The position numbers and the translations under genes were made by a program. The notes under the pieces were generated by a model. That model did no database searches, was not told where the DNA came from, and worked only from the letters and a program-made list of their open reading frames with translations. 64,000 nucleotides of DNA, from contig NZ_JAUOFB010000001.1 in NCBI RefSeq assembly GCF_030542105.1, positions 868,001 through 932,000 of the forward strand, given 5' to 3'. This document shows, piece after piece, positions 48,820 through 57,745 of the stretch (positions are counted from its first letter, which is position 1; each line of letters opens with the position of its first letter). The DNA is from Hymenobacter sp. BT730. GTDB lineage: Bacteria; Bacteroidota; Bacteroidia; Cytophagales; Hymenobacteraceae.

Positions 48820-50112
48820 ATGGGGGTGATACACATTCAGGACTTAAAGATTGAGGCCGATATCCTTCCTCTATTCAACTACACCTATAACCAGGAGGCA
48901 GAGGATACCTTACTGCAACTGCTGCATGAGTTGCCACCTTCCATCGGGCTGATCCAGAAAAAGCAGGACATTATCAAAGGCTTTTTGGCTAATTGGACTG
49001 TATTAGCCGACTTTTCTTACCAAAAAATTGCCTTGCAGGAGGTGCGGGCTTTTCTTCTGGATGTTAGTCATGGTCGGATCATGCTGGAGAAAAACCGGCT
49101 GCGCCTGACCGTTAAACTCCTGCTGTCTGAGGAAGCACGGTATGTTAGTAGAGCCCGTTGCATTCAAACTATTTCCTTTCTGCATCAACTACAGCAGCGG
49201 TATTTGCATCGGCTGAATGTTGGTGTGTTTCCGGCTTGCTTTCAGCCCCGGCTTGGCATGCTGATCCGGTTTTTAGAGGGTTTTAGCCTGAGTGCTTATG
49301 CCCAGGCCATTCAGGAAGATGATTTTTCCAGTGGCCAAATGGTGCGCTTTGCCCGGCAACTCTTGGCAGTTAGCACCGAGGAAATAGCCGCTTTCTGGAC
49401 AGGGTTTAATGAGTTTGAAGCGTATTGGTCGCTGGCAAAAGGCATGCTCCACTTCGGATTTGTTTTTCCCGTTTTTCAGGAGGAAGGCTTACAACTGCAG
49501 GAGTTCTATCACCCCGTGCTGCCACACCCGGTAAAGAATACGCTGGCCTTGGGCCCAACTGATACTATAGTGGTTCTGACCGGACCAAATATGTCAGGGA
49601 AATCTACCTTGCTAAAGGCGGTTGGCTTATGTGTATACCTGGCTCACCTGGGCGTAGGAGTGCCTGCGGCATCTTGTCAACTGCCATTCTTTCATTCCAT
49701 CGTAGTTGCCGGTAACCTAGCCGATAGTTTGAAAGATGGCTATAGTCACTTTATGGCTGAGCTGCAGAATCTAAAATCCGTATTGCAGGCAGCTCAGTTG
49801 CCGGGCCGCACGTTTGCCATCTTCGATGAGTTGTTTCGAGGCACAAATGTGGACGATGCCACGGAAATCACGCAGGCGACGGTTAACGGCCTAAGCGGCT
49901 TCCCGAATTCATGCTTTATGATTTCTACTCACCTGCTGCAGCTGGAAACCCGGCTCCCTTCCTTGCCCTGCATTCGTGCATACTGTATAGAATGCTTGCT
50001 AGAAGAAAGCACACCGCGTTTTACCTACCGCCTACAGCCCGGATGGTCAAGCCTTAAAATAGGGCGGTTGCTATTTGAGAAAGAAGGATTATACCACTTG
50101 CTACAGCCTTAA
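48820..50112 (+). CDS. Stand-alone MutS-type ATPase without mismatch-recognition domain
   Basis: The 430-residue protein has an N-terminal helical lever-like part (about 1-235) and a C-terminal MutS ATPase core with Walker A GPNMSGKST (255-263), the signature segment ADSLKDGYSHFMAEL (about 301-315), Walker B FDELFRGTN (about 335-343) and the D-loop/His region MISTHLLQLE. The mismatch-reading domains I to II of MutS (with Phe-x-Glu) and the endonuclease Smr domain of MutS2 are absent. This form occurs in Bacteroidota as a MutS-related protein of unknown role. The next gene is convergent with an 18-base gap. Confidence 0.85.
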   Translation: MGVIHIQDLKIEADILPLFNYTYNQEAEDTLLQLLHELPPSIGLIQKKQDIIKGFLANWTVLADFSYQKIALQEVRAFLLDVSHGRIMLEKNRLRLTVKLLLSEEARYVSRARCIQTISFLHQLQQRYLHRLNVGVFPACFQPRLGMLIRFLEGFSLSAYAQAIQEDDFSSGQMVRFARQLLAVSTEEIAAFWTGFNEFEAYWSLAKGMLHFGFVFPVFQEEGLQLQEFYHPVLPHPVKNTLALGPTDTIVVLTGPNMSGKSTLLKAVGLCVYLAHLGVGVPAASCQLPFFHSIVVAGNLADSLKDGYSHFMAELQNLKSVLQAAQLPGRTFAIFDELFRGTNVDDATEITQATVNGLSGFPNSCFMISTHLLQLETRLPSLPCIRAYCIECLLEESTPRFTYRLQPGWSSLKIGRLLFEKEGLYHLLQP

Positions 50113-50130
50113 ATAGCGCCCAAATAAGGT

Positions 50131-51033
50131 TTACACATATTCCACCCGCGCTCCACTCTCGTCCACCGTTATTCGGGTACGCCGCCCACAGATCAGGGCC
50201 ATGTTTTCCGGTTCGTGACCAACCGGGAAGCCATAAATTACCGGGAAATTATAACGCCCCGCATACGTGTCAATGATTTCATAAGGCGTCTGCCCGAAGG
50301 GAACCTGGTTATCCTGCGGGTTGCTGAAGTGGCCTACTAGCAGGCCAGCCAGGTGGCGCAGCTTGCCGGTGCGCTCCAGGTGTACCATCATCCGGTCAAT
50401 GGCATAGAGGTACTCATCGGTATCTTCCAGGAACAGAATCCGGCCATCGGTAGGACAATCAGAGGGCGTGCCCGTCAGATTTTGCAGCATGCTGAGGTTG
50501 CCGCCAATCAGCTCCCCCTCCGCAGTACCGAAACGGTTGAGTTCATGAGCCGGGACAGTATATATAATAGGCTCTCCAAACAGGGCCCGCTTCAGGCTTT
50601 CCAGTGCTGCCTCGCCACCGGGCTGGTGGAAAAATATGGGCATAACGCCATGAATGCTTTCGTGGCCGAGACGAAGCAGGTGGCAGTTGAGCGTGGTAAT
50701 ATCCGAGAAACCAGCTATCCACTTCGGGTTCTCCGCGAAGCGAGTAAAATCTAGCTGGTCAATGATGCGCGGGGTACCATAACCGCCTCGTGCAATGAGA
50801 ATAGCCCGGATGCTGGGGTCATCGAGTTGGCGCTGGAAGTCACGGCGCCGCACCTCATCATCACCGCCAAACTGATGATGGGCAATGTTCGTGCTTTCGC
50901 CGAGTACTACTTCCAGCCCCCAACTGGTAAGAGTAGCAATAGCGGTAGCCAGGTCTTCATGTGATGCTTTTCGGGCAGTACACACAATAGCAACCCGGTC
51001 TTGAGAGCGAAGCGGAGCAGGAACAGTAGGCAT
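50131..51033 (-). CDS. LD-carboxypeptidase (peptidase S66)
   Basis: The 300-residue protein has the S66 catalytic triad: nucleophile Ser110 in WIAGFSDITTL, Glu203 in ILFLEDTDEYL and His273 in GFPVGHEPENMAL. The early RGGYGTPRI is also typical. Cytosolic LD-carboxypeptidases remove the last D-Ala from muropeptide tetrapeptides during cell-wall recycling. No signal peptide is visible, which fits a cytoplasmic enzyme. It is convergent with the MutS-like gene. Confidence 0.93.
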   Translation of the reverse strand: MPTVPAPLRSQDRVAIVCTARKASHEDLATAIATLTSWGLEVVLGESTNIAHHQFGGDDEVRRRDFQRQLDDPSIRAILIARGGYGTPRIIDQLDFTRFAENPKWIAGFSDITTLNCHLLRLGHESIHGVMPIFFHQPGGEAALESLKRALFGEPIIYTVPAHELNRFGTAEGELIGGNLSMLQNLTGTPSDCPTDGRILFLEDTDEYLYAIDRMMVHLERTGKLRHLAGLLVGHFSNPQDNQVPFGQTPYEIIDTYAGRYNFPVIYGFPVGHEPENMALICGRRTRITVDESGARVEYV

Positions 51034-51162
51034 AGCGCAGCAAATGGAGGCGCAACAAACCTACGGAACAAATATGGGAGCACTAGCAGCTTTTCATCAG
51101 CAAAGTGCCCCAAACGATGGGCTTATACGGATGTATTTGCTGAATGAAATAGACTGGCTAAT

Positions 51163-52044
51163 TCAGTTTACGCGCGCACTGAGCACTTCCATCGTTAGTT
51201 TCCATTGCCCATCTATGCGGCGCCACACGTGCAGAAACTGCCCCCGTTCCGGCAGCTGCCCTACATAGCCAATGGAGTAGCCCCAATCACCTGCCGCCGA
51301 CACCTCGGTTTTTACTGGCTGCAGATTCAGCGGTTGGGTAGAGGTTTTGGTTAGCGCCCAGGCGGCGGTGGTCAGCAAAGGCTTTTCCCCCTCACGCAGC
51401 AGGCGCAAATTTTCGGTGGGCCCCAATATCGGCTGATACGCCTGGCGCATACACTTGCGGGCACGGATGGCAAAATCGGCCTCTGCCTGCGCCAGTTCAG
51501 CCCGCCGGCTGGCCGTATCCGCCGGCGCCGACTCCTGCTTGAGAGCATAGCGGGCCGGCCGAAGCTGCTCAGTCACCGGTTTGGCGGGTGCTGCATGGCT
51601 GATGCCTCCATCGTAGACGGCCTCCCAGCTGCCAGTGCTGGTTTTGCGCCATATAGTGGCAAAATCACCAAAGCGTGTGGGCGCATCGGCCAGCGTGTTA
51701 GGTCGAAAATCCCATGGCCCCGTGGTTAGGCCTAGATCACCGGAAGCGGCAATATCAGCGAAGACCGGGCGCCATACCAGTCGGCCGGGCTGATCCGGGG
51801 CTTGCGCGTAAATATCGCGCCCCCGCATAAACTGGCCCTGATGCAGCATAAACGCATTGCTGAGGTATTTGCTAAAGGCATTCTGCACGGAATGCTCCTG
51901 CCCATAGGCAGCAAAAGTGCGCTCCGCTTCCACTAGCGCCTCAAAGTCATTGCGCACGGTTTTCTCGCGCTGCGTGGCCGCGGCTGGTTGGGCACACCAG
52001 CCCGCCAACAAACTGAAAAGAGGGAAAAGCAGGGCAGTAAGCAT
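51163..52044 (-). CDS. Exported protein with two NTF2-like (DUF4440-type) domains
   Basis: I start at ATG 52044 (MLTALLFPLFSLLAGWCAQ), giving 293 residues and a signal peptide; a TTG at 52089 is also possible. Two NTF2-like folds are suggested: the first (about 35-155) with VEAERTFAAYGQEHSVQNAF, GDLGLTTGPWDF and FGDFATIWRKTSTGSWEAVYDGG (in parts); the second (about 175-290) with LAQAEADFAIRARK, AAGDWGYSIGYVG and FLHVWRRIDGQWKLTMEVLS. This family holds small ligand-binding or isomerase-like proteins; no active-site set is clear. It follows hom in the same direction after about 170 bases. Confidence 0.75.
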   Translation of the reverse strand: MLTALLFPLFSLLAGWCAQPAAATQREKTVRNDFEALVEAERTFAAYGQEHSVQNAFSKYLSNAFMLHQGQFMRGRDIYAQAPDQPGRLVWRPVFADIAASGDLGLTTGPWDFRPNTLADAPTRFGDFATIWRKTSTGSWEAVYDGGISHAAPAKPVTEQLRPARYALKQESAPADTASRRAELAQAEADFAIRARKCMRQAYQPILGPTENLRLLREGEKPLLTTAAWALTKTSTQPLNLQPVKTEVSAAGDWGYSIGYVGQLPERGQFLHVWRRIDGQWKLTMEVLSARVN

Positions 52045-52097
52045 AGAGCAAAGCAGTAAGAACTGGCAACACCCTTTCGGCCGTAGCAAATGCTTGA

Positions 52098-52130
52098 GCC
52101 GGTTGGTTTTTCATGGATGAAAAAACCGGC
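52098..52130. terminator. Hairpin after hom
   Basis: GCCGGTT-GG-TTTTTCAT pairs with ATGAAAAAACCGGC with a 2-base bulge. It lies downstream of hom on the minus strand and may mark the operon end, though no T-run follows on that strand. Confidence 0.35.
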
Positions 52131-52211
52131 CAGATTCCATACTGGAATATACACATTCTCTGGCTGATATGGGTTGGCTTAGCTGCTGCTCCTGTGGCTA
52201 TGCACTTCTTC

Positions 52212-53483
52212 TTACTGCGCCAGAGCTTCCTGGGCCGAGTGTCGCGCTTCCTGTAGTGCGCTTATGGGCCCAGTGCGCACTACCAGTGCTCCTGCTTCCC
52301 GCAGCTTCTCCCGTTGTTTCAGAAGCCGAGCTAATGTGGTAAAGCCCACCGCAAAGTATCCATCCGGGCCGGTGCCTTCCAGCGAAATGTCGGTTAAAGC
52401 CAAGTCTTCCCGTATGCTTTCGGATGGGCTGCGCAGGTAAATTTCCACGGCCAGATCAGTTGTAAAGGCAGCAGCCGGCTGCCGAAGCTTTGTGTAGGTA
52501 TAGGCGCGCTTCTGCCGTAAAGCGGCCAGATCGGCCAGAACAGCCGAGCCGGTAGGATGCCCACCGGCCCCGCGCCCCCGCAGAAACTGCGTGCCCGCAA
52601 AAGCTGCTTCAAGGATGACGCCATTAAACTCGTGCTCTACCGTATATAAAGGGGAGCTTTCAGCAACAAAAGTAGGAGCGACCAGTGCCGTTACGCGTCC
52701 ATCGGGAAGCTGCTCGAGGGTGGCCACTACTTTTATTTTAAGGCCCTGAGCTTTAGCATAAGCAATATCCGTCGGGGTAATTCCTTCAATGCCCAGATGC
52801 AACACCTGTTCTGGCTTCAGGAATAAGCCATAGGCATGAGCAGCCAGAATCACGGCTTTAGAACGAGGATCAAAGGCAGCCATATCCAGCGTGGGGTCGG
52901 TTTCAGCGAAGCCCAACAGTTGCGCTTCGGCCAGCGCGGCTGCATAATCAGTGCCTTCCTGCGTCATGCGCGTGAGCACATAGTTGGAAGAGCCGTTCAG
53001 AATGCCGCTGACTGAGCGTAGGGGTTCACTGCCAAAATGGGCATCCAGGGTGCGTAGAATGGGAATGCTGCCACAAACGGCCGCTTCGTATAAGAGCGTG
53101 CCGCCAAACTCATCTTGAAGCTGCACCAACTCCGGTAGGTGGCGGGCCAGCATGGCCTTGTTGGCCGTTACTACCCGGCGGCCTTGCTGCAGGGCTGCTT
53201 TTACCAACCGGAAGGCCTCAGCGGCATCATCAATTACTTCTACCAATACATCCAGCTCCGGGTCGTCCAGCAAAGCATCAGCGTGGTATTCAAATCGGTC
53301 GGCCGGTAAGGAACGGGTTTTGGTGGGGTTCTTCACCGCTATACGCCGAACCTCGGCCCCAAACCCGGGCAGCTGCTGCAGAATATCATACAGTCCCTGG
53401 CCTACGCAGCCAAAGCCCATAAGGCCAATGCGCAGAGGAGAGGATGAGACGGACGACAAGCTAGTGAGCGAAGGTCTGGACAT
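52212..53483 (-). CDS. hom: Homoserine dehydrogenase
   Basis: I start at ATG 53483 (MSRPSLTSLSSVSSSPLRIG), 423 residues; it overlaps the metX stop by 23 bases, which favours translational coupling. The NAD(P) motif is IGLMGFGCVGQGLYDI, followed by VVTANKAML, the substrate region GILNGSSNYVLTRM and the catalytic Lys region in FDPRSKAVILAAHAYG. A C-terminal ACT-like part is suggested near residues 340-410 (ISLEGTGPDGYFAVGF). It makes homoserine from aspartate semialdehyde, the precursor for MetX. Together hom, metX and metY form a homoserine-to-homocysteine unit under the SAM/Cys leader. Confidence 0.93.
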   Translation of the reverse strand: MSRPSLTSLSSVSSSPLRIGLMGFGCVGQGLYDILQQLPGFGAEVRRIAVKNPTKTRSLPADRFEYHADALLDDPELDVLVEVIDDAAEAFRLVKAALQQGRRVVTANKAMLARHLPELVQLQDEFGGTLLYEAAVCGSIPILRTLDAHFGSEPLRSVSGILNGSSNYVLTRMTQEGTDYAAALAEAQLLGFAETDPTLDMAAFDPRSKAVILAAHAYGLFLKPEQVLHLGIEGITPTDIAYAKAQGLKIKVVATLEQLPDGRVTALVAPTFVAESSPLYTVEHEFNGVILEAAFAGTQFLRGRGAGGHPTGSAVLADLAALRQKRAYTYTKLRQPAAAFTTDLAVEIYLRSPSESIREDLALTDISLEGTGPDGYFAVGFTTLARLLKQREKLREAGALVVRTGPISALQEARHSAQEALAQ

Positions 53484-54492
53484 GAAATTGTTCGAGAAAA
53501 TGCGTGATTTGGTCGGTTTCAATCAGGAAACCGTCGTGGCCGAAGCGGGAATCCATTTCAGCGTACATAGCTCCCGGTATATGCCGCGCCAGCAGGCGCT
53601 GCTCAGAAGGCGGAAACAGCACATCGGAGCCAATGCCGATAATGAGCGTGCGGGCTTTGATGCCATTCAGCACAGTGGCCACCTCGCCGCGCCCACGGCC
53701 CAGGTGGTGTGAGTCCATGACTTTGGATAGCACCACATAGGTATAGGCATTAAAGCGCGCTACCAGTTTGTCGCCCTGGTACTGCTGATAGGCACTGGCC
53801 CGAAAATCCTCCAGGGTATCATCTTCTGGTTCCGCCTGGGTCTGATGATAGGCATCGTAGCTGCGGTAGCTTAGCAGAGCCATGGCCCGGGCTGCTTTCA
53901 GGCCGCGCTGCCCACCGGTTGGAGAGGCAGCGTGGTAGGTTTCATCGGCTAGAATAGCCAGCCGCTGCGCTTCATTAAAGGCAATGCCCCAGGGAGAATG
54001 GCGGGCATTAGTAGCCAGCACTACCAGGTGGGCAAAGAGGTTTGGCTGCTGCACAGCCCATTCTAGGGCCTGCTGACCGCCTAAAGAACCACCAATCAGG
54101 ATATGAATCCTTGCTAGTCCTAAATGCTGCCGCAACTGCTCATGCGCCGCCACCAGGTCCCGCACTGTGAGTAAGGGAAATGTCTGGTACCATGGCTGGC
54201 CGGTTTCAGGATCAGAGGAAAGCGGGCCTGTAGAGCCATAGCATGAGCCCAACACATTGGCACACACAATAAACCAGTCAGCCGGGTCAAAATAGCAACC
54301 CGCTCCAAACAAGCCGGGCCACCAGGCCAGCACCTCGGCATTGGCTGTAAGGGCATGGCACACCCACACCACATTATTGCGGTCTGTATTTAGGGTACCG
54401 TAGGTGCGGTAGGCTACCTGCGCTCCGGCAAGCTGGCCGCCCCCTTCCAGCTGCAGAGGCTTAGGCAGCGTGAATAATAGGTCTTCAGGCAT
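53461..54492 (-). CDS. metX: Homoserine O-acetyltransferase
   Basis: The 343-residue alpha/beta-hydrolase-type enzyme has the nucleophile Ser136 in LIGGSLGGQQALEW, an Asp in GIGSDVLFPP and a His in RFGHDGFLIE, the MetX triad. HALTANAEV and NVLGSCYGSTGPLSSDP are further family marks. It transfers acetyl from acetyl-CoA to homoserine, giving the substrate of MetY. It lies 155 bases after metY; two stable stems in that gap may tune its expression. Its end overlaps the hom start. A homoserine O-succinyltransferase role is possible in principle but the Bacteroidota context favours acetyl. Confidence 0.94.
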   Translation of the reverse strand: MPEDLLFTLPKPLQLEGGGQLAGAQVAYRTYGTLNTDRNNVVWVCHALTANAEVLAWWPGLFGAGCYFDPADWFIVCANVLGSCYGSTGPLSSDPETGQPWYQTFPLLTVRDLVAAHEQLRQHLGLARIHILIGGSLGGQQALEWAVQQPNLFAHLVVLATNARHSPWGIAFNEAQRLAILADETYHAASPTGGQRGLKAARAMALLSYRSYDAYHQTQAEPEDDTLEDFRASAYQQYQGDKLVARFNAYTYVVLSKVMDSHHLGRGRGEVATVLNGIKARTLIIGIGSDVLFPPSEQRLLARHIPGAMYAEMDSRFGHDGFLIETDQITHFLEQFHVQTFAH

Positions 54493-54519
54493 GGTGTGTC
54501 CGGAAGGAAAGTCCTAATA

Positions 54520-54542
54520 GGCGCTGCCCCAAGGGCAGCGCC
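54520..54542 (-). terminator. Perfect hairpin between metY and metX
   Basis: A 10-bp perfect stem (54520-54529 with 54533-54542) with a 3-base loop lies about 30 bases before metX. A second stem pairs 54553-54562 with 54614-54623 (9 of 10). No T-run follows the first stem on the minus strand, so partial termination or RNA stabilisation is more likely than full termination. Confidence 0.4.
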
Positions 54543-54647
54543 GTGATAGAAAGGGTTGAGCCCTAATGCCGACGAGTCCTAGTCCCACCCAATAGACTCT
54601 TGAGTGCCAGCAAGGCCCAACCCAATGACTGTATTTTGTTGTTGAGC

Positions 54648-56156
<1,509 letters not shown>

Positions 56157-56244
56157 TTAGACCTGCGAAGTACCCAGAGGGGTTGTTCGTCGAGAACCAA
56201 ACAGGAAAAGAGGAAGGGTGCTGGAAGGAGCCGCCTTTAGGTGG

Positions 56245-56391
56245 CTAGCAACAGCAACAACACGCGCTGCAACAGCAGCGCATTCGCGCAGTAGCGAAGG
56301 CGGAAACACAAACATCCGTAGTAAGGCCGGAACGCAGAGAAGCGGCCGCAGCAAACGGATACGATAAAGCGAAAGCGAGGGTGTTTTCCAT
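56245..56391 (-). CDS. Polycysteine leader peptide of the metY operon
   Basis: This 48-codon frame starts with ATG at 56391 and stops with TAG at 56245. It lies between the SAM riboswitch and metY. The first part has alternating Leu, Ala, Ser residues (MENTLAFALSYPFAAAAS) and one Cys; the last 10 residues are CCCSACCCCC, so 8 of 10 are cysteine. An internal ATG at 56283 would give a 12-residue peptide MRCCCSACCCCC. No transmembrane or metal-binding domain explains such a tract. It looks like a regulatory leader peptide whose translation slows when charged tRNA-Cys is short. The start is nine bases after the P1 stem of the riboswitch. It is easily missed because it is short and another frame (56157-56396) is longer. 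Confidence 0.65.
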   Translation of the reverse strand: MENTLAFALSYPFAAAASLRSGLTTDVCVSAFATARMRCCCSACCCCC

Positions 56392-56400
56392 GGCACTCAA

Positions 56401-56510
56401 CTTATATCTCCCGCCAGCAACAGCTGGTCTGGGCAGGAATTGGCACCTTTCGCGCGGTCGAAGGTTGCCAGCGGGTCACGGAGCCTGTTCTCTCGCCGCT
56501 TCTGTATAAA
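56401..56510 (-). promoter_or_regulatory. Class I SAM riboswitch (S-box)
   Basis: On the minus strand the order of conserved blocks fits SAM-I: a P1 stem (UUUAUA at the 5' end pairs with UAUAAG at the 3' end), GCGAGAGAACAGGCUC, GACCCGCUGGCAACC, and the highly typical GGUGCCAAUUCCUGCC, then a last stem CAGCUGUUGCUG. It lies 378 to 486 bases upstream of metY and directly before the leader peptide start. SAM binding should stabilise P1. There is no T-run after P1, so control of translation or access to the leader start is more likely than classical termination. Confidence 0.85.
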
Positions 56511-56561
56511 TCCTATGAAAACTGCCCCGCCGCGAGCGGGGGAGTACCGGTTTGGTAAATG

Positions 56562-56590
56562 CAAATGTACACGCCGAATTGAGAACTCAA
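56562..56590 (-). promoter_or_regulatory. Promoter of the metY-metX-hom operon
   Basis: On the minus strand TTG (56588-56590) is followed after 18 bases by TACATTTG (56562-56569). The transcript would start near 56555, then a small GC hairpin (56525-56530 with 56536-56541), then the SAM riboswitch. Confidence 0.65.
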
Positions 56591-56661
56591 AATTCAGCGC
56601 CTTCTATTTTCAATTTCTCCTGTGTAAACCTGCCGGCCGAATGCGCTGGATAGGAACAAAA

Positions 56662-56692
56662 AAACGCCGTTCTGCGGGGCAGAACGGCGTTT
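56662..56692 (-). terminator. Terminator of the LysM gene
   Basis: A perfect 14-bp stem (56662-56675 with 56679-56692) with a 3-base loop is followed on the minus strand by a run of T. It separates the LysM gene from the metY promoter. Confidence 0.85.
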
Positions 56693-56712
56693 GGAGGAAG
56701 TAGCGCCTGAAA

Positions 56713-57000
56713 TTAAATTTTTGGTAAAGTTAATACCTGGCCTACTTCAATATGGTCGGGGTTGGAGCCAATAGTGGCTTTATTGGCCTCGTAAATCTGG
56801 TGCCACTTGCTGGCGTCGCCGTAATGGTGCTTGGCAATTTTGGAAAGCGAATCGCCGGAAACTACAGTATAAGTTTCGCCCTGGGTAGTGGCCGCCGGCT
56901 GGTTGGTATTTCCAAAGAAATCAGTGTTGCCGGTGTTGGGTTTCGTGGTAGGCTGAACGGGTTTTTGTTCGCCTTTATTTAAGAAATCAAAGAGTCCCAT
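56713..57000 (-). CDS. Small LysM-domain protein
   Basis: The 95-residue protein is read from ATG 57000 (MGLFDFLNKGEQKPVQPTTK). A short linker rich in Thr, Pro, Asn and Gln is followed by a single LysM domain (about 43-95): YTVVSGDSLSKIAKHHYGDA, KWHQIYEANKATI, HIEVGQVLTLPKI. The N-terminal MGLFDFL motif and size resemble the YgaU/LysM type of small cytoplasmic or periplasmic proteins; no signal peptide is visible. LysM binds N-acetylglucosamine polymers such as peptidoglycan. Single gene with own terminator. Confidence 0.88.
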   Translation of the reverse strand: MGLFDFLNKGEQKPVQPTTKPNTGNTDFFGNTNQPAATTQGETYTVVSGDSLSKIAKHHYGDASKWHQIYEANKATIGSNPDHIEVGQVLTLPKI

Positions 57001-57239
57001 GGGATTGGTTTTTAGTAGTGGGAGAGGAGCAAGACATACTCCCATCGGCCTGAAAGCCATGGGGATGTAACACTGAATCGTACGCGGATTAATGAATTTA
57101 GTTGTTATTCCGAGAGCCGATAGACTTATCCCAACTCTTTGCAGAGGCTATCGTAAGAAGTTGCTATCCGTTGGAAAAGCTGGTTCAGCTGACGGGTATT
57201 TCGACTTGAAAGTTTCTCCCAACTTCTCATCCATTTCCT

Positions 57240-57653
57240 ATGAAACTAATGCCCTTCCCATTGCGCTACTTGGCCAGCTTGCTGGTATTGGTAGCCCTGT
57301 TTGCTACTTCCTGTAAGCAGGAAAATAAAGTAGGCGAAACCAATATGCTTTACGGTACCGACAGCAAAGTCTGGAAAACCGATAAAGAGACTACCGCCAC
57401 CGGCGACAAAGTAGACCAGACCAGCGCCGACAAGAAAACGGAGTTACGCTTCTTTGCCAATGGTAACTTCAATATGACGTCCCCTACCCAGACGATGCAG
57501 GGCACCTACACTTTCGACCAAACGGCTAAAAAAATTACGCTCACGCCCACCGGTGGTAGCAACTCAATGGCCTTCGATGTCGTAAACCTCACCAAAGATG
57601 AAATTACCCTGCGTGCCCCCGATGGCTCGCAAATGATGCTGGAGGCCGACTAA
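57240..57653 (+). CDS. Lipocalin-like lipoprotein
   Basis: The 137-residue protein starts MKLMPFPLRYLASLLVLVALFATSC with lipobox ATSC. The mature part has the SKVWKTDKETT opening, ELRFFANGNFNM, MQGTYTFDQTAKKITLT and LTKDEITLRAPDG ending in MMLEAD. This is the strand order of lipocalin-like lipoproteins, as for the gene at 32880-33353. Function unknown. It is a single gene ended by a strong bidirectional terminator. Confidence 0.8.
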   Translation: MKLMPFPLRYLASLLVLVALFATSCKQENKVGETNMLYGTDSKVWKTDKETTATGDKVDQTSADKKTELRFFANGNFNMTSPTQTMQGTYTFDQTAKKITLTPTGGSNSMAFDVVNLTKDEITLRAPDGSQMMLEAD

Positions 57654-57682
57654 GCTCCGGTTGAAAATCAAAGTCTGACAAA

Positions 57683-57729
57683 AACACAAAAAGGCCTTTC
57701 TACCAGTGGTAGAAAGGCCTTTTTGTGTT
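57683..57729. terminator. Bidirectional hairpin terminator
   Basis: A perfect 22-bp stem (57683-57704 with 57708-57729) with a 3-base loop lies between convergent genes. Confidence 0.9.
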
Positions 57730-57745
57730 GCTATGGAATGGCTGG

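Noticed and set aside
56157..56396. Minus-strand frame of 79 codons starting with GTG at 56396
   Set aside because: It is longer than the polycysteine leader but has no plausible signal or motif, and its GTG lies only two codons from the ATG of the leader in another frame. The leader frame has the striking Cys tract and a clean position after the riboswitch.
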